From Christensenella sp. UBA2853 (lineage in GTDB: Bacteria; Bacillota; Clostridia; Christensenellales; Aristaeellaceae), in assembly GCA_002350845.1 (NCBI GenBank), contig DEFL01000046.1:1-64000 (forward strand): DNA of 64,000 nt. The letters are read 5' to 3'. Numbering within the stretch: the first letter of the stretch is position 1; every line of letters begins with the position of its first letter. Position numbers and translations under genes: made by a program. Of the stretch, positions 19,975 to 29,110 are shown piece by piece. The notes under the pieces are model-generated. The model was given only the letters and a program-made list of their open reading frames with translations, did no database searches and was not told the DNA's origin.

Positions 19975-20937
19975 TTACCAGATGCCTTCACCGCTGATCC
20001 TGCGGGCAATCAGGTTGGTGCCCACGACCAGCACAAAGGCAATCACATTTTTGAAGAGCCCGACGGCTGTTGCCAGTGAATATTTCATATCGCCCAGACC
20101 GTACCGATATACATAGGTATCAATGATATCGCCGGTCTGGTAGACTGCACTGTTATACAGGTTCAGCACCTGATCAAATCCTGCATCCATGATGGATCCG
20201 ACATTCAGGATGAGCATGACCACGATGGTGCTGACCAGGGAAGGAACCGTAATGTATCTTGTACACTGCCAGCGCGTTGCGCCATCCACCGTGGCGGCCT
20301 CATACAATGCAGGGTCGATGCTGGTGATGGTCGCAAGATACAGAATGGAGGACCACCCGACATTTTTCCATATATCCGTCATGATCAGGGTGCCGCGGAA
20401 ATAGTGGTTGTCACCAAGAAAGTAGATGGAGTCCTTGACGCCGAAAACATCGCGAAGCACAGCATTCACGGCTCCGTTATTGGGGGAAAGCAGCTGCTGG
20501 AACATGCCGGCCAAAACCACCCAGCTCAGAAAATGAGGCAGATAGCTGATGGTCTGGACGGTTTTCTTGAATGGGGCGTGGGTGACCTCGTTGAGCATGA
20601 GCGCAAGAATGATCGGAGCAGGGAAACCAAAGAGCAGTTTCAGGCTGCTGATAATCAGCGTGTTCTGGACAGAACGGACAAAGGTTGGCGTGGCAAAGGC
20701 TTTTGTAAAGTTGTCCAGACCACACCATGCACTTCCGAAAATGCCGCGGCTGATTTTGTAATTCTTGAAAGCAATGATCACACCGCTCATGGGGACATAT
20801 TTAAACACGATAAAATAGACAAGCACAGGGAGAAACATCAGTGTAAGCGCAAGATGCTTTTTGTATCCGCAAAATGAACTGAAGAAACGTGCAATAGCGC
20901 TTTTCCTGCGCGAATGGGATAAAACGGTCGACGTCAT
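19975..20937 (-). CDS. Carbohydrate ABC transporter permease (LplB/YteP-like)
   Basis: A permease of about 320 residues. After a basic N-terminus the first helix (LALTLMFLPVLVYFIVF) leads into KYVPMSGVIIAFKNY, a hallmark of the LplB/YteP subfamily. Five further helices follow. The EAA loop is YEAATVDGATRWQCTRYITV. The ATG at 20937 is preferred over an upstream start at 20967 because GAGGGA lies at the right distance. It is the first gene of the ABC operon and is preceded by a promoter candidate and an inverted repeat at 20979-21002. It partners with the downstream permease. Confidence 0.92.
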   Translation of the reverse strand: MTSTVLSHSRRKSAIARFFSSFCGYKKHLALTLMFLPVLVYFIVFKYVPMSGVIIAFKNYKISRGIFGSAWCGLDNFTKAFATPTFVRSVQNTLIISSLKLLFGFPAPIILALMLNEVTHAPFKKTVQTISYLPHFLSWVVLAGMFQQLLSPNNGAVNAVLRDVFGVKDSIYFLGDNHYFRGTLIMTDIWKNVGWSSILYLATITSIDPALYEAATVDGATRWQCTRYITVPSLVSTIVVMLILNVGSIMDAGFDQVLNLYNSAVYQTGDIIDTYVYRYGLGDMKYSLATAVGLFKNVIAFVLVVGTNLIARRISGEGIW

Positions 20938-20978
20938 TTGGATCCCTCTTCTCGCTGACAATGCCAATGCGTTGTGAA

Positions 20979-21002
20979 ACTGTCATATGTATAGACAGTA
21001 TA
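20979..21002 (-). promoter_or_regulatory. Promoter and inverted-repeat operator candidate of the ABC operon
   Basis: On the minus strand TATACT (21002-20997) is a good -10 element, with only a T-rich -35 region. It is overlapped by an inverted repeat, ACTGTC (20979-20984) with GACAGT (20994-20999), placed at the start-site side. The neighbouring AraC-type regulator is the obvious candidate binder. Confidence 0.35.
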
Positions 21003-21200
21003 CTAAGAACACAATAAAGGAAAAAGTGCATCATCAAATAAAAAATGTGCAAAAATTAAGGTTTTCAGGATTACACAGGAATCCCGGACAAAGCGGCGGA
21101 GAAATTGAAAACCAAAAACATGAAGCTGTTCCGAACCGTTTCACTGACGGGACGCACAGAACAGAAAAACTTCATGGAAAAAGAAACCTATACAGACCTT

Positions 21201-21932
21201 TCATGGCTTTCGAAAGCCTTTACGGTATTTCTGCGGTGCAACACCGTAGTATTTTCTGAAAGCGCGGGTGAAGGTGCTCGAGTCGGTATACCCGCAGGCG
21301 TAACACACCTCTTCGTTGGGAAGGCCCTTGTTGAGCTGGGTCACTGCATACTGCATCCTCTGCTGGACAATATACTGATAGGGCGTATACCCGGTTTCAC
21401 GGTGGAACAGGCGAATAAAATAGTTGGGATGATAATTGAAGAGAAGGCTCAGGTCCTCAATGGACAGTTCTTCGGAAATGTGTCTCAGAATATAAGACTG
21501 AACCAGGGTGAGCATTTCAGAATTTCGGATAAAAGCTTCACTGTCTTTCAGGAAAAAAGAGAAGGATTCGGCCAGCTGTTCGAGCAGTTCGATCCGTTCC
21601 TCTTCAATTGCCCGTGAGACAGCCTGAATGAAGTGATCCAGACATGAATTGTTCTGGACGGATAGCTCAATGAGTGCATTCACCCTGTATTGACTGAAAT
21701 CCACATGCAGATAGGTGCAGGCAAAGTCTTTTTCCCGGTTTCTCCACACGTGATAGGGAATGGTTGAGGGAAGAATGTAGAGGTGGTCCGGTTTTAAAGG
21801 ACGCCGTTCATCGGATGACTCATAGGTCACCTCTCCGGTACGGACATAATAAATACGGGAATACCCCGTTGGGATCTCTTCCGACAATTCCCAACTGGGA
21901 ACAACCACTGTGTTTCCATATTCAATTAACAT
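21201..21932 (-). CDS. AraC-family transcriptional regulator
   Basis: A 243-residue AraC/XylS regulator. The N-terminal ~125 residues form a cupin-like sensor (GYSRIYYVRTGEVTYESSDE, LYILPSTIPYHVWRN). Residues ~140-243 carry two helix-turn-helix units, with ELSIEDLSLLFNYHPNYFIR and the signature CGYTDSSTFTRAFRKYYGVA, then PQKYRK. GGAGGG lies upstream of the ATG. It sits 263 nt upstream of the carbohydrate ABC operon on the same strand and divergent from the glycyl radical enzyme gene, so either could be its target. The sensed sugar is unknown. Confidence 0.92.
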   Translation of the reverse strand: MLIEYGNTVVVPSWELSEEIPTGYSRIYYVRTGEVTYESSDERRPLKPDHLYILPSTIPYHVWRNREKDFACTYLHVDFSQYRVNALIELSVQNNSCLDHFIQAVSRAIEEERIELLEQLAESFSFFLKDSEAFIRNSEMLTLVQSYILRHISEELSIEDLSLLFNYHPNYFIRLFHRETGYTPYQYIVQQRMQYAVTQLNKGLPNEEVCYACGYTDSSTFTRAFRKYYGVAPQKYRKGFRKP

Positions 21933-22025
21933 AGCTCATGAACCCTCCATGCTGAACAGAGTATAGCAGTGCCGATCCCAAAAGTAAACGGACACAGAAC
22001 GCAAAAAAGAATCTTATTTTTTGCA

Positions 22026-22031
22026 TATAAT
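22026..22031 (+). promoter_or_regulatory. -10 element candidate of the glycyl radical enzyme operon
   Basis: TATAAT, a consensus -10, lies 87 bp before the ATG at 22118. The matching -35 position is A-rich and not convincing, consistent with activator dependence. The divergent AraC-family gene is 94 bp away. Confidence 0.3.
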
Positions 22032-22117
22032 GCGCTTGTTCATGCACTTTGACCTGCATGGACTTCGGTTCATAATGCAGTTGTGGAAGTGTATCCAGCG
22101 GACATGGAGGGTAGGAT

Positions 22118-24388
22118 ATGAAAGGATACTTTGCCTGGGATGATGAGCATCTGGATGATAGCCTTTCCGTTGAATTCAAATATACAGATCAATACCGGCA
22201 GTATACAGGCCAGGACCTTTCGATGCGCGAACTGAAATGCCTGGAGATCGCCCTGCCGGCAGCTGCCCTGCCGGTCCGGGAAGGCGATCTCTTTGTCGGC
22301 AGACGCATGTTTCGTCCGCTGGGTATTGCGCCGAGCTATTGGGATGATGATGCTGACGGGCTGGACAATGTCGCTTATTATGCGGACATTGCGCGCATGA
22401 AGCGTGTCATGAACCGACCGACACAGACACCGGACCAGAGGCAGGCGATTGCGGAGCTGATTGCCTTCTGGGAAAAGGAAAATGTCAATGCCAAAGTTCG
22501 GGCAGCATTCGATCCGGAGATGTCCCGGGAAATGCCGAGTGATTTGTGGGCTTCCGACTCGGGTGTCATCTTCGGGCTGTATCGACTTGTGTTTTCACAG
22601 CTCGACTATGACAAGCTGATTCAAAAAGGTCTTGGCGGCATGCAGGAGGAAGCGCTGGCAAGGCTTGAGGATCCTGGGCTGCAGGCTGATCAGCAGATGT
22701 TTCTGAAATCACTCTCAGGCATGATTGATCTGCTGAAAACGATTCTTTCAGGGTATGCTGATCAGATTCGAACGATGAAGGACGGGGGAGCAGATCCGGC
22801 CTGGGCTGATCCGTTGCTGGAAAGCGTGGAACGCATCCTTGCGGGGCCTCCTGCGTGCTTCAGGGATGCCCTGCAGCTTGTCTGGTTCTATTCTGCGATG
22901 ACCGGCGGCCGGGATTTCGGGCGGATGGATGTCTACCTTGGTGATCTTTATGTCCGGGATATCGACAGCGGCGTGCTCCGGGAAGAGGAAGCCATTCAGC
23001 TTTTGCTTTTCTTCTATCAGCTTATGAAGGAAACGGACAGCCGGGACGGACGGATTGTGATGGGCGGGGTGGGACGAAGAAATCCGGAGAACGCAGACCG
23101 GGTTTCCCTCGCCATCATGAAAGCTGGGATGCGTTTTCGGGAACTGAAACCGGAATTCTCGCTGCGCGTGTACAAGGGGCTTTCTGATGAGGTTCGGGAT
23201 CTAGGCCTCCGAATGCTGGAAAACGGAATGACCTACCCGCTGCTGTTTAATGATGAGGCATCGGTGCGTGCTGTGCAGAAAACCATGCATGTTTCAGAAG
23301 AGGAAGCCGAGCAGTACGGATTCTTCGGCTGCGGTGAATATGTGCTTGGTCATCGAAGCATCGGAACGCCGAATGATATCATCAACCTGGCCAAAGCACT
23401 GGAAGTGACTCTGCATGAGGGGATTGACCCGATCCGAAACTGCCCGCATGGGCTGAATCTCGGAAGACCGGATGCTTTTGATACATTTGAAAAGCTGCTT
23501 GACGCCTGGAAACAGCAGGTCGAATACTTTACGCAGATTGCGGCACGCCATCAGCGGTTGGTGTACGACACGGTCCGTGCGAACAGCAGCATGCTGATGA
23601 TGAGTCTTCTGATGGACGACTGTGTTGCACGCGCACTTCCACTGTGTTCAGGTGGAGTGCGCTATCTGGCCGGAACCTATGAGACATATGGAAACACGAC
23701 AACGGCGGACAGCCTGACTGCGATCCGGAAGGTTGTCTATGAACAGAAAAGACTCTCTCTCAGTGAACTGGTGCATGTCCTGGACCATGATTATGCGGGG
23801 CAGGAAGAACTGCGCCAGACTCTGTTGGACTGCCCGAAATTCGGCAACGGCGATCCGGAGGCCGACCGGATGGCACAGGACATCAATACATTTGTCTTTG
23901 ATACAACGGCAAGGCAGGCGGAAAAGCAGGGGCTTTCATCCTATCTGGTGGTCATGATCAACAATGGAGCCAATGTGGATCTGGGCAGAAATACGCTGGC
24001 CACAGCGGACGGAAGACACAGCGGCGCATACCTGTCCAACGGCAATAACCCGATGGCGGGCATGGACCGGTGCGGACTTCCTGCCATGCTGCGATCGATG
24101 GCTTCAACTCAAATGGACTTGACGGCAGGGACGGCTCAAAACCTGAAGCTCAGCAGAGATCTTTTTTCCCGGCATCAGGATGCGGTCTGCGACCTGATCG
24201 ATACAGCCTTTGATCTGGGCATTCTTTCCCTGAATGTCAGCGTGGTGGACCGGGGAGAGATGGAGGATGCAATGATTCATCCGGAACTGCATCAGAATCT
24301 CTTTGTGCGTGTCGGCGGTTTCAGCGCGCGGTTTGTTCAGCTCGACCCGGGCACCCAGGCAGATATGCTGGCCAGGGCCCTTTATTGA
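22118..24388 (+). CDS. Glycyl radical enzyme of the pyruvate formate-lyase superfamily, substrate unknown
   Basis: A 756-residue glycyl radical enzyme. The thiyl-radical cysteine is Cys405 in YGFFGCGEY. The C-x-E arrangement places Glu407 as a potential base, as in dehydratase and decarboxylase members, whereas pyruvate formate-lyase has a Cys-Cys pair. The glycine-radical loop near the C-terminus is VRVGGFSARF, with Gly734 the radical site by alignment to the usual RVSGY/RVAGY. The N-terminal PFL-type domain contains the DALQLVWFY and KPEFSLRVYKG segments. AGGGTAGG precedes the ATG. Its activase follows 3 nt downstream. By context the substrate may be a sugar-derived diol or acid; identity is open. 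The fold call is firm. Confidence 0.92.
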   Translation: MKGYFAWDDEHLDDSLSVEFKYTDQYRQYTGQDLSMRELKCLEIALPAAALPVREGDLFVGRRMFRPLGIAPSYWDDDADGLDNVAYYADIARMKRVMNRPTQTPDQRQAIAELIAFWEKENVNAKVRAAFDPEMSREMPSDLWASDSGVIFGLYRLVFSQLDYDKLIQKGLGGMQEEALARLEDPGLQADQQMFLKSLSGMIDLLKTILSGYADQIRTMKDGGADPAWADPLLESVERILAGPPACFRDALQLVWFYSAMTGGRDFGRMDVYLGDLYVRDIDSGVLREEEAIQLLLFFYQLMKETDSRDGRIVMGGVGRRNPENADRVSLAIMKAGMRFRELKPEFSLRVYKGLSDEVRDLGLRMLENGMTYPLLFNDEASVRAVQKTMHVSEEEAEQYGFFGCGEYVLGHRSIGTPNDIINLAKALEVTLHEGIDPIRNCPHGLNLGRPDAFDTFEKLLDAWKQQVEYFTQIAARHQRLVYDTVRANSSMLMMSLLMDDCVARALPLCSGGVRYLAGTYETYGNTTTADSLTAIRKVVYEQKRLSLSELVHVLDHDYAGQEELRQTLLDCPKFGNGDPEADRMAQDINTFVFDTTARQAEKQGLSSYLVVMINNGANVDLGRNTLATADGRHSGAYLSNGNNPMAGMDRCGLPAMLRSMASTQMDLTAGTAQNLKLSRDLFSRHQDAVCDLIDTAFDLGILSLNVSVVDRGEMEDAMIHPELHQNLFVRVGGFSARFVQLDPGTQADMLARALY

Positions 24389-24391
24389 GAT

Positions 24392-25273
24392 ATGCGTGGA
24401 ATCATTACAGATATTGTTTCTTTTTCTGTCAACGATGGTCCAGGCATCCGAACGAGTGTGTACATGAAAGGGTGCCCACTGCGGTGCAGATGGTGTCACA
24501 ACCCGGAAACCCAGGTGAGTCACCCGCAGGCGATGGTCGCGCAAAGCCGCTGCATTCGATGCGGAGCCTGCTCTGTCTGCCCTTCCGGTGCGAGGGGAGC
24601 GCAGGGAGAGTATGATGCGCAGAAATGTACAGGATGCGGGAAGTGCCAAGAGGCATGTCCTGTAAAAGCCTGTCGAATCTGTGGAAAATGGGTGTCACCG
24701 GAAGACATCCTTCAGAGTGTGCTTCCGGACCGGCCGTTCTTTCGCACGCGGGGAGGAGTCACTCTGAGTGGAGGCGAGCCGATGGCCCAGCCGGATTTTA
24801 CAATTCAGACGGCCAGGCTGCTTTCCGAGTCTGGGCTCAATGTGATGATGGAAACCTGCGGTTATGCTGCATGGGAGCATTACGAGCGCGTGCTTCCATA
24901 TATCAGGTGCTTTTTATATGATTACAAGGTTGACGATCCGGAACAGCACAGGCAGTGGACTGGTGTGGATAATCGACTGATTCTGGAAAATCTGAAAAAA
25001 CTCAGTCAGAGCGGAGCGGAGATTGTGCTCCGCTGTCCTGTGATCCCGGGAATCAATGATACGCATGATCATTTTGAACGGATTGCAGTGCTTTCCAGGC
25101 AGCTGTCAGGAATTCGTCAGGTGGATCTTCTTCCGTATCATAGTTTTGGCAATGGCAAGCGCGCTCAGCTTGGCCAGGCTGCAGATGGTTTTTATGCTCC
25201 ACAGGAAGAAATGGTGGAACAGTGGATCGGGGAACTGTCCGCTCTGTGTCATGGTACGGTCTGTCGGGCATAA
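24392..25273 (+). CDS. Glycyl radical enzyme activase (radical SAM)
   Basis: A 293-residue radical SAM enzyme that would abstract a hydrogen from Gly734 of the preceding enzyme. The S-adenosylmethionine cluster motif is Cys28-x3-Cys32-x2-Cys35 (KGCPLRCRWCHN). An inserted ferredoxin-like domain with two more 4Fe-4S sites follows at about 53-95 (CIRCGACSVCPSGA and CTGCGKCQEACPVKAC). It lacks only what PFL activase lacks too; most dehydratase/decarboxylase-type activases carry this insert. VTLSGGEPMAQPDF and METCGYA are further marks. The gap of 3 nt and shared strand make translational coupling likely. Only anaerobic function is expected. Confidence 0.94.
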   Translation: MRGIITDIVSFSVNDGPGIRTSVYMKGCPLRCRWCHNPETQVSHPQAMVAQSRCIRCGACSVCPSGARGAQGEYDAQKCTGCGKCQEACPVKACRICGKWVSPEDILQSVLPDRPFFRTRGGVTLSGGEPMAQPDFTIQTARLLSESGLNVMMETCGYAAWEHYERVLPYIRCFLYDYKVDDPEQHRQWTGVDNRLILENLKKLSQSGAEIVLRCPVIPGINDTHDHFERIAVLSRQLSGIRQVDLLPYHSFGNGKRAQLGQAADGFYAPQEEMVEQWIGELSALCHGTVCRA

Positions 25274-25483
25274 GCAAATGCCTTCTTGGGAAGCGTCAGG
25301 AGTTCTGCCGCTTCCTGTTTTCATGAAGATGCTCTGGCAGACCTGAGCATGGTAGGATGTGGATGACGGCGAAAAAAGAGGAGCAGGAATGCAGCGTGTC
25401 GAATTGTTTCATGGTCGGCATGCAGAGGAACACCTGCCGGGCAGGAAGGCCTGATGGCAGGCAACAATACAGGAGGAAGAATC

Positions 25484-26653
25484 ATGGTAGTACGTCAGCT
25501 GACACCGGAAGAACGGTTTGATGCGGCACTGATTTCGACGGTTGCGTTTCATGGAAAGATTGATGACCTTGAGAAGAAGCGAGAAGAAACGCGCAGGGAA
25601 ACCGTGGAGGACTGGGGTGCGTTTTCGGATGAAGGAAAGATGATGGCCCGCATTATCAATAACCGGTATACAGTGTTCCTTGACGGGCATGAAGTGAAGT
25701 GCGGAGGCATCGGGGCCGTTTCCACGCTTCCGGAATACAGGGAAGAAGGCGCCATACGTGCCATTTTCCGGGATCTTCTCTCTCAGGCCAGAAAAAACGG
25801 GGAAATCCTGTCTGCGCTGTATCCATTTAATCATGCGTTTTACAGGAAATTCGGTTATGAGACGGTCTGCAAACAGAGCAATTACACGTTTGCTCCTGAA
25901 ATTCTGCAGGGGTATCATCACCGGGGAAAGGCAGTCATGCTTTCAAAGGAAGAGGAAAGCCGTGAATGTCTGAAGCTGTATGCCGACTTTGCGCAGCGTT
26001 ACAATCTCGCCGCGGTCCGCTCGGAGAAGATGATGCAGGAACACCTCAAAGGCAGCCCCTATCAGGAGAGAAAATTCACCTATCTTCTGATGAATGAGGA
26101 GAAGCCGGCAGCGTATCTGACCGTTCAGGACGTCTCTCAGTCCAAAGGGGTTACCCTGAAGGTACAGGACCTGGCCTGGGACGGGCCCCGAGGATTTGAG
26201 AGCATTCTCGGCTTCCTCTCAAGGTTCACTGCAGACTATGACCGGATTGAGCTGCCGCTGCCGTCGGATCTTGAACTGTACTCGATCATCCGCAGCAGAA
26301 AGACCTATGATATAGAAAAGGAAACCCAGCCGGGCTTCATGGTGCGGCTGGTCAACGTTCCGGAAGCGCTCAAACGGATGCGCATGCCCGGGGAAGAGGC
26401 CGTCATCATTCAGGTTGAGGATGCACTGATTCCTGAAAACAGCGGGACATGGAAAGTCTGCGGCGGCAGCGTTGAGGCGACGGAAGAACAGCCGGACCTG
26501 GTGGTTTCTGAACAGGCATTGGCCCAGATGGTGATCGGGGCGGTCAGCCTGTATGAAGCCTCTCTCGTGCCGGATGTCCGGATCATGGGAAAAGAGGAAC
26601 TCCTTCAGCGCGTGTTTGTGAGAAAACCGCTGTACTGTGCCGAGCACTTCTGA
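25484..26653 (+). CDS. Eis-like GNAT N-acetyltransferase with SCP2-type C-terminal domain
   Basis: A 389-residue protein of the Eis (enhanced intracellular survival) group. The N-terminal GNAT domain (1-150) has VKCGGIGAVSTLPEYREEGA, where the Pyr/acetyl-CoA loop is EYREEGAI, and LYPFNHAFYRKFGYETVC, typical of Eis. A second GNAT-like domain follows. The last ~100 residues (EAVIIQVEDALIPENSGTW, VVSEQALAQMVIGAVS) form the sterol-carrier-like C-terminal domain. GGAGG lies before the ATG at 25484; an upstream start at 25454 has none. Known members acetylate aminoglycosides, lysine or peptide amines; this substrate is unknown. Confidence 0.9.
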   Translation: MVVRQLTPEERFDAALISTVAFHGKIDDLEKKREETRRETVEDWGAFSDEGKMMARIINNRYTVFLDGHEVKCGGIGAVSTLPEYREEGAIRAIFRDLLSQARKNGEILSALYPFNHAFYRKFGYETVCKQSNYTFAPEILQGYHHRGKAVMLSKEEESRECLKLYADFAQRYNLAAVRSEKMMQEHLKGSPYQERKFTYLLMNEEKPAAYLTVQDVSQSKGVTLKVQDLAWDGPRGFESILGFLSRFTADYDRIELPLPSDLELYSIIRSRKTYDIEKETQPGFMVRLVNVPEALKRMRMPGEEAVIIQVEDALIPENSGTWKVCGGSVEATEEQPDLVVSEQALAQMVIGAVSLYEASLVPDVRIMGKEELLQRVFVRKPLYCAEHF

Positions 26654-26712
26654 TGGTTTTTCGGAAGAACTCGCGCAGAAGGTTGAAGAGAAAAAAGAAA
26701 AGATGTATGATG

Positions 26713-26741
26713 TGCGGCGCAGGCAGTTTGCCTGCGCCGCA
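26713..26741 (+). terminator. Perfect 13-bp hairpin without a T-run
   Basis: TGCGGCGCAGGCA (26713-26725) and TGCCTGCGCCGCA (26729-26741) are perfect complements around a 3-nt loop. No T-run follows on the + strand, but the minus-strand side is T-rich, so it is not a standard terminator for the upstream + gene. It may act as an mRNA 3' end stabiliser or a weak terminator. Confidence 0.4.
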
Positions 26742-26821
26742 ATGATTAATGAAAACATGAAGCATAAGAAATAGAGGACGCTGCAGTGGAAAATCATGCA
26801 GCAGAAAGAGGAGGCATTCAG

Positions 26822-28120
26822 ATGACTGAGATTCGCGAACTGCTGGACTTTATTGCACATTCCCCGACGGCGTTTCATGCAGTGGAAGCGGCGGCAAAAG
26901 AGCTGACCGGTTTCCAGAGGCTGAAAGAAAATGAACACTGGGAGCTTGTGCCCGGCGGAAAATACTATGTAACCCGCAACCAGTCCAGTATCATCGCATT
27001 TACTCTCCCTGAAGGAACCCCTTCCCACTTTCAGATTGTCGCCAGTCACAGCGACTCTCCCATGTTCAAAATTAAAGAGCATGCAGAGCTTCAGGTGCAG
27101 AAAAAGTATGTCCGGCTGGATGTCGAGGGGTACGGTGGAATGATCATGTCCTCCTGGTTTGACCGTCCTCTTTCCGTTGCCGGACGTGTTGCCGTGAAGA
27201 CGCCCTGCGGCATTGCCTCGAAACTGGTCAATGTCGACCGCGACCTGATCATGATTCCGAATGTCGCGATTCATATGAACCGTGAGATCAATGAAGGCTA
27301 CAAGTATCAGGCAAATGTGGATGTCATGCCGCTCTGGGGCGGGATTGAGACGCAGGGCACTTTCCTGAAGACAATCGCTGAAGCCTGCCAGGTGGAGGAA
27401 AGCGACATCCTCGGCACGGACCTGTTCGTGTATGACCGTGTTCCCGGCACTGTCTGGGGAGCTGCCGGAGAGTATTTCTCCGCACCGCGCATTGACAATC
27501 TGGAATGTGCTTTCTCTTCCCTGAAAGCCATTCAGAATGCCTCAGCGAACGGCCATGTGAATGTGTGTGCCATCTTTGACAATGAGGAAGTGGGCAGCAC
27601 GACCAAGCAGGGCGCTGCATCGACCTTCCTCCGGGATGTGCTCACCCGCATTCTTGCCGCTTTTGACACTGATTCCGAGACGGCCATGCGCGCGATTGCC
27701 GGCAGCTTTATGGTCTCTGCGGACAATGCGCATGCAACCCATCCCAACCATCCCGAATATGCGGACCCGATCAATCAGGTCTATATGAATGAGGGCATTG
27801 TGCTGAAGTTCAGCGCACGGCAGAAGTATACGACGGACGCCGTTTCGGAAGCGGTTTTCCGCGCGGTCTGTGAACGGGCAGGGGTTCCGGTACAGCATTT
27901 TGCCAACCGTTCCGACAAGCCCGGCGGATCGACGCTCGGCAATATTTCCGGCACACAGGTCTCCATCCCGACCATCGATATCGGACTGGCCCAGCTGGCC
28001 ATGCACTCCGCCTATGAAACAGCCGGTGTCAAAGACCTCCCGTGGATGATCCAGGGAATGCAGTCTTTCTATAACACCGGCATTCAGGCGGACGGAGACG
28101 GCAGCTTTCTGCTGAAATAA
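26822..28120 (+). CDS. M18-family aminopeptidase
   Basis: A 432-residue zinc aminopeptidase of the M18 family (aspartyl aminopeptidase/DNPEP type), which removes N-terminal residues, often acidic ones, from peptides in the cytoplasm. Metal-binding segments are ASHSDSPMFK, IFDNEEVGSTTKQGAA with the Asp-Asn-Glu-Glu cluster, SADNAHATHPNHPEYADP and the C-terminal MHSAYETAG. The ATG at 26822 has GAGGAGG 8 nt upstream; an in-frame start at 26786 has none. It is followed by the cysteine genes after 31 nt, so partial cotranscription is possible. Peptide recycling is the likely role. Confidence 0.94.
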   Translation: MTEIRELLDFIAHSPTAFHAVEAAAKELTGFQRLKENEHWELVPGGKYYVTRNQSSIIAFTLPEGTPSHFQIVASHSDSPMFKIKEHAELQVQKKYVRLDVEGYGGMIMSSWFDRPLSVAGRVAVKTPCGIASKLVNVDRDLIMIPNVAIHMNREINEGYKYQANVDVMPLWGGIETQGTFLKTIAEACQVEESDILGTDLFVYDRVPGTVWGAAGEYFSAPRIDNLECAFSSLKAIQNASANGHVNVCAIFDNEEVGSTTKQGAASTFLRDVLTRILAAFDTDSETAMRAIAGSFMVSADNAHATHPNHPEYADPINQVYMNEGIVLKFSARQKYTTDAVSEAVFRAVCERAGVPVQHFANRSDKPGGSTLGNISGTQVSIPTIDIGLAQLAMHSAYETAGVKDLPWMIQGMQSFYNTGIQADGDGSFLLK

Positions 28121-28151
28121 GGGCCGTCTGTACAGATGAAGGAGAATGGTC

Positions 28152-29084
28152 ATGTCAAGGATCTATACATCAGTGGATCAGCTGATCGGCAGAACACCGC
28201 TTCTGGAGCTGACGCACCTGGAACAGGAAGACGGTCTGAAGGCAAAGCTTCTTGCCAAGCTGGAATATTTTAATCCGGGCGGATCCATCAAGGACCGGGT
28301 CGGAAAGGCCATGATTGACGATGCAGAGGCCAGAGGCATCCTGAAAAAGGGTGCTGTGATCATTGAGCCGACGTCCGGAAATACCGGGATCGGACTGGCC
28401 GCCGTGGCCGCAGCCCGGGGCTACCGGATGATCATTGTGATGCCGGACAGCATGTCCATGGAGAGGCGCATCCTGATGTCAGCCTACGGTGCAGAGCTGG
28501 TGCTGACGCCCGGAGCGCTTGGCATGAAGGGTGCCATCGACAAGGCGCAGGAACTCGCGCAGCAGATCCCGGGCAGTTTTATTCCGGGACAGTTTGATAA
28601 TCCGGCGAACCCGGCAGCACACAGGGCAGGAACCGGGCCTGAAATTGAAGAGGATACGGACGGAGACGTTGATTTCGTCGTGGCCGGTGTCGGAACCGGC
28701 GGAACATTGACCGGCATTGCCGAATACCTCAAGGCAAGGCATCCGAATGTCCGTATGATCGCCGTGGAGCCCAAGGATTCTCCGGTGCTTTCCGAAGGGA
28801 AAAGCGGACCGCACAAGCTTCAGGGCATTGGGGCGAACTTTGTGCCGAAAGTGCTGAAGACCGAACTGATCGATGAGATCATCTGCGTCACAACAGAAGA
28901 TGCCTATGCAACCGCGAGACGCATCGGGAAAAAAGAAGGTTTCCTGGTGGGCATCTCCTCCGGTGCAGCGGCATGGGCAGCCATGGAGCTGGCCAGGAGA
29001 CCGGAAAATGAAGGGAAGAAGATTGTGGTCATTCTTCCGGATGCAGGCGACCGGTATCTGTCAACTGACCTGTTTTCAGAGTAA
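28152..29084 (+). CDS. cysK: Cysteine synthase A (O-acetylserine sulfhydrylase)
   Basis: A 310-residue PLP enzyme converting O-acetylserine and sulfide to cysteine. The PLP lysine lies in [14 protein letters not shown]. The substrate loop is [12 protein letters not shown]. The phosphate-binding loop is [11 protein letters not shown]. The C-terminal [16 protein letters not shown] serine contacts the pyridine ring. Length matches CysK. AAGGAG lies 7 nt before the ATG at 28152, favouring it over the ATG at 28146. cysE begins 26 nt downstream, the expected partner of the cysteine synthase complex. Confidence 0.96.
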   Translation: MSRIYTSVDQLIGRTPLLELTHLEQEDGLKAKLLAKLEYFNPGGSIKDRVGKAMIDDAEARGILKKGAVIIEPTSGNTGIGLAAVAAARGYRMIIVMPDSMSMERRILMSAYGAELVLTPGALGMKGAIDKAQELAQQIPGSFIPGQFDNPANPAAHRAGTGPEIEEDTDGDVDFVVAGVGTGGTLTGIAEYLKARHPNVRMIAVEPKDSPVLSEGKSGPHKLQGIGANFVPKVLKTELIDEIICVTTEDAYATARRIGKKEGFLVGISSGAAAWAAMELARRPENEGKKIVVILPDAGDRYLSTDLFSE

Positions 29085-29110
29085 ACAACCGTTTGGGGAG
29101 GATAGACCGG

